A stretch of 25,899 nt of DNA from Chara braunii (lineage: Eukaryota > Streptophyta > Charophyceae > Charales > Characeae). Positions 20,295 to 25,899 of this stretch are shown here, in pieces (position 1 is the stretch's first letter; the number at the start of each line of letters is the position of its first letter). The notes under the pieces are model-generated. The model was not told where the DNA came from and searched no databases. It saw only the letters and a program-made list of their open reading frames with translations. A program made the position numbers and the translations under genes. The stretch lies in NCBI GenBank assembly GCA_003427395.1, contig BFEA01000186.1, positions 856,568-882,466 of the forward strand, written 5' to 3'.

Positions 20295-20556
20295 AGTAGA
20301 GAGGTTTCTGTCTGAAATCCGAAGAGTCCCCTCTGTCTTGACAACTCTACCTTCCAGTACAACCCCGAACGTAACTGCTCAACCGTTCCAATCATTATCG
20401 ATCATTATGAACAGTGCCAGGAGAGGTAGATCTCAGGATGAGGGTAGTCAGAGATCTCAAACTGGTGTTCAAAAATATTTAAGAGTAAAAACTTTATCAC
20501 CACTGTGGAGTCACTCTCCCTCGTATTACCTACACGAGCAGTCTCTCCTGTCATGA
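20101..20556 (+). other. Unassigned 151-codon open frame
   Basis: The plus-strand frame begins ATGACTTATAAATCG and encodes a Ser/Arg/Leu-rich peptide with no recognised motif. It overlaps the minus-strand repeated unit at 20106-20294, which has better internal support. I list it only because it is one of the longer frames here. It may be chance. Confidence 0.15.
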
Positions 20557-20599
20557 AACCAATCAGTACTGAAGAAGCTAGAGAGTCTCTCAAATTGCT

Positions 20600-21852
20600 T
20601 TATTCTTTTCCCCCAAGTTACTTTTCTTTGTAATTTTTCAAGCCATTCTTTTGTCCTTATAAGACTGGTATAAACTCTCATCTGACATTCCGAATAATCA
20701 GCTTCCTTCTCTAAGCATGCTGGAGCGTAAATTCTTACATCCAAGCTGCCAGTGTCTATGAATTTGACTACTCGAATGTGAAATATTATTTGTTCTCTAA
20801 CACAGGTCTCATATCTCAGAATTACAAAGGGATTATTAGACCAGTTACTTCATGAAGCATGCCTCTCACAACAATTATCCTTGCTGCCGAGAGTATTCCT
20901 CTTGAACCCTCTTCACCTTCCAAATAAAATTTATCATGGATGACCAATTGTCCCTCGAAAATGTAAGCCCGGTGAAAGGTCTAGCATAAGTACTCCAAGA
21001 GAAACTCTCCTTTTCTTGTTCAAGCGTTATTTTTTCGTCATATACGATGTTTACTGCTCATTACCAACATCGGTCACGTCTACACCCTTCAAGCCTCTGT
21101 TTCGGTACGTAAATTTCAATATCAAACTCATCGAGATTAATAAAATAACAAGTAAGAACATAAACGTTATTGTGTTCCAAATCCAGACTCTTCAGTGCCT
21201 CATATCTCACGATTTCATAAGGAATTACAACTCTCCTTGCTATAGAATTAAGAGATTTCAATAGCTTCTCTGAGTCTTCTTTACTCAACCTCTCATGTCG
21301 TCTTCCCAGCCTGAACCAGAGCCTCACTTTTGGAGGTACGTACGACTGACTCATTAGTGCCTTTAATCTTCCCCTCTCACTCTCGGTGCAAGCTTAATCA
21401 CATCAGACCAATTGTCCTTGACAAACTAATATCAGGTACAGGAGGAGTTGGGAATCCCTCAAAGACAACAAACCGGGTGGATCCAATGAAGCACGTATTC
21501 TCCCTCTCAAGTCGCTCTTTCTCTTTTAACACTACTTCTCAGCAAATCGCCAACATCTCCCATACACTGCCTCAACTCTTCTTTCCTTGGGAACATAGAT
21601 CCTTACATCATATGTGTCCAACTCGATGGAGTAAAATGTCAAAACATAGAATTCTTCTTTTTCACATCCACTCTCGACCATTTCATATTTGACAACTTGT
21701 ATGTCAAAACATAGAGTCGTTCTTGTTCCCACCCTGTTCTCAGAACAAGGTGAGCCCTTCCCATAGCATATTTGACCTTTTGTCCAAGTGTTTTTCCCTC
21801 TCTCTTGTCTTAATTGTCGCGTCGCGCGTCCTTCTCCTTTACACGCATGCAA
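20600..21852 (-). pseudogene. Degenerate repeated coding units, unknown protein
   Basis: Three minus-strand peptides resemble each other: PYEIVRYEALKS...FDIEIYVPKQ (about 21.1-21.25 kb), PFVILRYETC...LDVRIYAPAC (about 20.72-20.85) and ...YVLTFYSIELDTYDVRIYVPKE (about 21.58-21.7). A second shared word, [FS]x-D-N-W-S-x-[MV]-I, occurs near 20.94 and 21.41 kb, 464 bp apart. At DNA level, GACCAATTGTCC marks those positions. The units recur at about 380-490 bp and are broken by stops. I do not recognise the family. It could be a decayed tandem-repeat protein gene or an internal part of a mobile element. Confidence 0.4.
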
Positions 21853-22300
21853 TAGCTAGCGTCGTCACTCTGATCCTGCATGGAGCGCTAGAAACGCACA
21901 CGCTTGCAATTCTCTTTATTGTCCTCTCACTCAAGAAGACCGTGAAATTGGAAGCGATCCCAGAGAGGTTGTGGTGCGTTCCCGCTACGGCCGAATACAG
22001 CGAGAGAGATGACGATCCTCACCGACCATGTGTGAGATTCTCTTCCCGCTTTCTCCCCCTTTGCAACCAGCTGGTCATCAAGGCTGCTCACAGTATTGTG
22101 CACAACGCAACGCAATGTCATGGCTTGAACGAAAGATTAACGTCAACGGTGTATCGTGTGACCTGTCTCCCGCACGAGTGGTTGACGTCAACCACGACTA
22201 CTCCACGCACCGTTACGCTCGCTCACGCCCTCGTCGACCTCTGAGAGCCCTCTCTCTCACTTTCGAGCGTATTCGTCTGGCACGTTGTTGTACCCCGTGA
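21853..22300. other. Spacer, no gene called
   Basis: Mixed-composition sequence with open frames on both strands but no motif. Confidence 0.35.
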
Positions 22301-22309
22301 CTGTGACTG

Positions 22310-23122
22310 CCTCACTTCCTCTCGCCTCCCGATTGTCGTCTCGCGCTCCCTTTTGCGTCAAACAGCCTAGCGGTCCTGGTCCTTCTGTTACTGTGAGTTA
22401 GCCTCAAGGTCACTCTCAATTGGCTCAACAGGCGGGTGGTCTCGCTGCCATTGGTCCAGGCCATGCTAGGTCTGAGTCTCAGCCGCGCTGATCTCACTCT
22501 CTCCCGCCGAGTCCCAGTCCAGGTGTTGCTGCTCTCACTCTATAGTATCCGTCGAGGTCTCAACCTCATCGTATGCGATTGTCACCTGGACCTCGGTCGT
22601 GACCCCGTCCCTTCGGCATCTCCTTTTCACCCTCTTCTTTGCCTCCGTGACCTCAGTCTATAGTTTTGCGTCGCCTCTCATTTCCTCCTCTCTTGCCCCT
22701 TCCATGTTGATCTTCAACTTTGCCTCGTCCCATCCGTCGTAATTTAGAATAGTGGTAATCTAGGGAGCCTCCTCCGACATTGGGGACCTGTCCAGGTGTT
22801 GCTGCTCTCGTTCTATAGTATCCGTCGAGGTCTCAATCTCATGGTATGCGATTGTCACATGGACCTCGGTTGTGACCCCCTCCCTTCGACATTTCCTTTT
22901 CGCCCTTTTCTTTGCCTCCGTGACTGCAGCCTATAGTTTCGTGTCGCCTCTCATTTCCTCCTCTCTTGCCCCTTCCACGTTGATCTTCAACTTCGCCTTG
23001 TCCCCTCCATCGTAATTTAGAATAGTGGTAATCCAGGGAGCCTCCTCGAACATTGGGGACCAACGCGTTATCAGGTTCCAACAGTCCAGTCTATAGCCAT
23101 AAAGGTCGTCGTTGCGCGCCAT
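22310..23122 (-). pseudogene. Decayed gag-like coding region containing a tandem duplication
   Basis: The minus strand starts at an ATG at 23122 (MARNDDLYGYRLDCWNLITR) about 30 bp past a possible primer-binding region. It continues with APWITTILNYDGGDKAK, INVEGAREEEMRGDTKL and VTEAKKRAKRKCRREGVTTE, followed by a second diverged copy of the last three blocks. Further down comes a Gln/Glu/Asp/Arg-rich stretch cut by several TAG, TAA and TGA codons. The charged, helical character and the place just after an LTR suggest a gag N-terminus. There is no diagnostic motif. Confidence 0.4.
22517..23062. repeat. Exact-junction 273-bp tandem duplication
   Basis: Copy 1 (22517-22789) and copy 2 (22790-23062) abut with no spacer. 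Both start GTCCAGGTGTTGCTGCTCTC and end .CATTGGGGACC. They differ only by scattered substitutions. The unit is 91 codons, so the minus-strand reading frame passes from copy to copy. Confidence 0.9.
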
Positions 23123-23174
23123 AACTGATTCTCTCCTGAATAGGTTGGGTATGGTATCAAGCCACCTACTCCGA

Positions 23175-23561
23175 GTAGCGGGCAGCTTCAGCCCTTAAAC
23201 TCGCAATGTAAGCAAGGTGCTATTAAACTGCTAGCCACGGCCAACGCTCCAACTCTTGAACTCAGGGAGCGTGTCTACCACTCACACGACGAGCCCATAG
23301 CAAAATGACACGTCCACTGCTCTCTTATAGGTCTCCCAGGAAGTTGTAGCCTTTGTGTACTAAATGAAGAGTGTGAGATTCTTCAATACTTATTTATTCA
23401 TATTCAAATGCCAAGAAAACCCCTATATATATACTTTCCTTTTGTCTAAACATAATAATTATTTAAAATTAGAATGACTCCCAACGGTCACTACTGGAGT
23501 GCAGCCCAAAGGCTGTAAACTTGGCGAGCGGTAGTCCCATAATCGGAATACTGACAGATCA
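23175..23561 (-). mobile_element. Probable LTR (minus orientation)
   Basis: On the minus strand the block begins TGATCTGTCAG immediately after a polypurine tract. It contains a TATATATATA box at 23433-23424 and an AATAAA at 23398-23393, and runs towards the ATG at 23122. Polypurine tract, then TG start, then TATA, then AATAAA is the order expected of an LTR. I cannot fix the far end; it lies somewhere before the GGTGGCTTGATACCATACCC segment near 23165-23146. No second LTR copy is visible in the window. Confidence 0.5.
23424..23433 (-). promoter_or_regulatory. TATA box of the LTR
   Basis: TATATATATA followed by GGGG on the minus strand, placed inside the candidate LTR and about 26 nt before an AATAAA. 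Confidence 0.4.
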
Positions 23562-23577
23562 CCCCCTTCCTTAAAAG
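23562..23577 (-). promoter_or_regulatory. Polypurine tract upstream of LTR
   Basis: The minus strand reads CTTTTAAGGAAGGGGG directly before the TG that opens the LTR. In LTR elements this primes plus-strand DNA synthesis. Confidence 0.5.
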
Positions 23578-24060
23578 AGGCCGCCAAACCATCCTTGACG
23601 GGTACCCGTTTTCGATGGTAAGGAGAGGACTTATGACCTTCCTCGGAAGGTGATAGGTCTTCTGCCGATGCGGCCGCGAGTACTCCCATTTTGTGGCCCT
23701 CACATCGGTAGGACCTTCTCCATCGAACTCACGGAGACTAATTTCCTTTCCTTCTTTCGTTTTCTTTATTCAGTCTTTTCAGCCTTAAGTTCTACTTCCC
23801 TGCTTAGTTACCCTCTCAGCTACGGAACCGTCCAATTTAATCCCTGGGGTAGCAGTCCGGATTCTGGTACCAGCGTGAAATGTAGACTTTTTTCTTTCCC
23901 GTTTTCTCCTTTTCTTTTTTTTTCTTTTCTCTTTCCCTCTGCACCTAGCCCAAAACAAGGCCATCAAGGCCCGATGCGCGGTTGAGTAGACCGAGCTAAC
24001 CCTTTTACTATCACACCCCCAGGCAAACCCGACTGTCACTCCAGCTACAGGTCGGCCCGC
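23578..24060 (-). other. Internal retroelement remnant, no pol visible
   Basis: Coding-like minus-strand stretches occur, such as AASAEDLSPSEEGHKSSPYH and TFHAGTRIRTATPGIKLDGS, but no protease, reverse transcriptase or integrase motif. This lies between a gag remnant and the polypurine tract, where pol would be expected, so an internal deletion is likely. Confidence 0.35.
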
Positions 24061-24180
24061 TATAAGGCAAGGTGCCGACCTTGCATCGTACAACTAGGAA
24101 GCCCAATAACGGAGCATGCCATTCTGCATGATCCTGTGGGATGGTACCGGCATGCAGCGAAGGTGCACCTGTAGGCACTT

Positions 24181-24255
24181 GGTACACAGCGAAGAGTGAG
24201 CGAATGCCTGGTACGCAGCGGAGAGTGAGCGGATGTCTTGTACGCAGCAAAGGGT
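24181..24255. repeat. 29-bp minisatellite
   Basis: GGTAC.CAGCG.AGAGTGAGCG.ATG.CT starts at 24181 and 24210, with a partial third copy at 24239. A diverged partial copy lies upstream near 24142. The minus-strand frame ending here has merely run into this repeat. Confidence 0.85.
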
Positions 24256-24284
24256 CGGGACACCGCTCCCCTCCGACAACGGGC

Positions 24285-25278
24285 CTCCTTCCAGGATCCG
24301 CTAGTGGCGACGATAACCATTATGTCCCTTCCTAGGTTCAGTGAGACATGCTTCCCTAGATGCTCTATCTTCTTTTCCTCACTCCATCTCAATAGTGCTG
24401 CCAAGTTCTCGTAGACTATCAGGAACTTCGTGATATTTACCCCATCGAATGCCAACTTCTTTTTGGCATCCGCCAGATACCCCTGAGTTTTATGTAGCGC
24501 ACGAGTGAGGGAAGACACCATTTTTCTAAGTCCCCCCTCTGTTCCTCCGGTCTCAATGGCAGCGTCGAAGCCTTGCTCTTCCTTACCAGTTTCCACCTCT
24601 TCTCCAACCTTTGCTGTCCCTTTTGAGTCGAACCAGCCTAACACCCTTTCTCTCAGTCTCCAAAGTCCTTCGCATCCCCTTGCAATTATGGGTGAGGCTG
24701 CTGGTCGACTTGCCCCGTTGTCCATAGCAGGTGGGTTGGTAGCCTTTTCTGCCTCCCTTCTCGGAGATTTTGTTCCCTCTTTCCCTTTCCTGGTCGGCGT
24801 CTCCCTGCGCTCCCTAGTCCTATCCTTCCTTCTCTGTATGAAATCATACCGACTTCCTTGCCCTTGGTTTGCCTCTTGTTCCTCGCGCGGCCTTTCTCCG
24901 GTGAAATCCCCCTCGCTTTCATTCATCATTTCTTCCATCAATTTTGCCTTGTATTCCGCCGTTCTTCTTTCTATCTTGTCTAAATCCGGGTGTCTGTTAG
25001 CCTTACCTTCTTTGAGAGTGCGTCTTCTGATGCTCGTGGCGTCGGGCTGCCTTTATCCCTATGTCCCCTAGTTTCCTCAGTTCCTCGTTTGTTCCCTCCG
25101 ACTTTTCCTGAGCTTTCCCCGGTTGTAACTTCCTTCCTTCCCTCCTTAGTACCTTCCGGATTCGTCGACTCTCAGTCCGACGGTCCCTCACCGACCCCTC
25201 GTTTTGCTCTACATCCTTCTCTATGCCCAGACTCCCCTTGCTTCGTACTAGACTCCCTGCTTCTTCTTCTGTCGCCAT
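24285..25278 (-). pseudogene. Truncated, frameshifted LTR-retroelement gag
   Basis: The minus frame starts at an ATG at 25278 (MATEEEAGSLVRSKGSLGIE) with a long basic/acidic helical segment, and stops at 25003. The neighbouring frame continues at once with KANRHPDLDKIERRTAEYKA, so a single frameshift near 25010-25020 separates them. A charged linker leads to a capsid-like block, FDGVNITKFLIVYENLAALL followed by RWSEEKKIEHLGKHVSLNLG, which has the usual FdG.n...Fl..yE pattern of gag. Sequence is lost after VIVATSGSWKEA near 24290, where it runs into the minisatellite. No zinc knuckle or pol remains. Confidence 0.65.
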
Positions 25279-25289
25279 CCTTCTCTAAT

Positions 25290-25840
25290 CCTGCACATAG
25301 GAATTTTTTTTTCTTTCCGAAATGGCTGATTGATCACAGTTCTTAGGATTTCCAGGCCCTAAGGCTTACTGTAGGTTTCATAGTCTCCCAATCTTTGCCA
25401 TTGTAATATTTATGTTTTATGGTGGCCCTCCTTTTCTCGGTTTGCGGGGTATCGCTTGCCTTTCCTGTCGGAAAGCTTGCCGCTATGGGTCGGCGTTTTG
25501 ACACCAATGTGCATCAGCTCTAAGGCGGCGTCTCCATGGCGGGTGGGTCCCTCTTTCGGAGATGACCTTTTGCCTTCCCAGCCTCTAGACACCTTTAGCG
25601 CCCTCGGTAGTCGCGGCCATCCTAATCCTTTCCTGACACACCCTTAGATAGAGTAGGACTCCAACTGCTATCTCTCGCAGATCGCTATTCTCGCTTTTGT
25701 TTAGAACTTCATAGCTAGAATTCGCATTTACCACCTTTCCGGACACCACGGATCAGATATGAAACTGACCGGAGCATATACTACACTTCATCGTGAGGAG
25801 AGAGTTGGGGGGGGGCTGGAGCGGGCCGCGTGGTTAGTTA
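25290..25840 (-). other. Leader region upstream of gag, weak coding signals
   Basis: A minus-strand frame near 25600-25795 starts MKCSICSGQFHI, hits a TGA, then reads VVNANSSYEVLNKSENSDLR and VGVLLYLRVCQERIRMAATT before a TAG. This could be decayed coding or leader sequence of the retroelement. I see no LTR copy matching 23175-23561 here. Confidence 0.3.
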
Positions 25841-25844
25841 GATT

Positions 25845-25845
<1 letters not shown>

Positions 25846-25899
<54 letters not shown>
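25846..25899. repeat. (CT)n microsatellite
   Basis: Uninterrupted CT dinucleotides run to the last base of the window. The true right end lies outside the window. Confidence 0.98.

Noticed and set aside
23146-23166. TGGTATCAAGCCAC on the plus strand as an initiator-Met tRNA primer-binding site
   Set aside because: It differs from the usual TGGTATCAGAGC, and the polypurine tract, TATA and gag frames here all point to the minus strand. It remains a possible second element but is not supported enough to call.
24060-24290. C-terminal third of the 293-codon minus-strand frame as part of gag
   Set aside because: The sequence here is a 29-bp minisatellite. The frame simply runs on into it after the capsid-like part breaks off.

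Overview
The window is eukaryotic, non-genic or accessory DNA. It has long microsatellites, several tandem satellites, decayed LTR-retroelement gag genes and large decayed mobile-element genes, and I see no intact housekeeping gene, rRNA or tRNA. The gag types, a plant-like Ulp1 (C48) peptidase and the overall style suggest a repeat-rich plant-lineage genome. My best guess is a streptophyte alga of the Chara type; this rests on resemblance from memory and is tentative. Almost every coding signal reads on the minus strand and is broken by stops and frameshifts. Most long open frames in microsatellites or C/T-rich tracts are composition artefacts.

Layout. 1-6900 is repeat sequence: (CT)n, (CA)n, a TTGATTGC-type minisatellite with a 200-bp higher-order period, C/T-rich and G/A-rich tracts, a 140-bp tandem pair and a ~220-bp satellite. 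7524-8880 (minus) is a decayed Ulp1/SENP-like cysteine peptidase. It is split by a very AT-rich 568-nt segment that behaves like an intron. 9000-9900 holds a long (GT)n and two AT-rich hairpins.

About 10.7-16.2 kb (minus) is the most interesting part: the remains of one very large protein gene of roughly 1,800 codons. In order it has an unrecognised N-terminal module, a low-complexity linker, a ParB-like domain, a region laid out like a permuted (beta-class) N6/N4 DNA methyltransferase, and an acidic/Gly-rich tail. About 18 stops and several frameshifts interrupt it. The ParB plus methyltransferase layout is familiar from phage and bacterial mobile elements and unexpected in a eukaryotic repeat landscape.

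16.5-18.3 kb has a 142-bp palindrome and a ~300-bp satellite built from GAAGTTCGGATGCC-type motifs. 18.3-19.8 kb (minus) is an LTR-retroelement gag with a CCHC zinc knuckle. 19.8-21.9 kb holds degenerate repeated coding units of unknown function. 22.3-25.8 kb holds two further gag-like remnants, an exact in-frame 273-bp tandem duplication and an LTR with polypurine tract and TATA box. The window ends, as it began, in (CT)n.

Nothing here looks like a working pathway. The shared theme is mobile DNA: a possible large transposon carrying a C48 peptidase and a ParB-methyltransferase gene, later invaded by retroelements and satellites. All family calls were made by eye from motifs and need profile searches.
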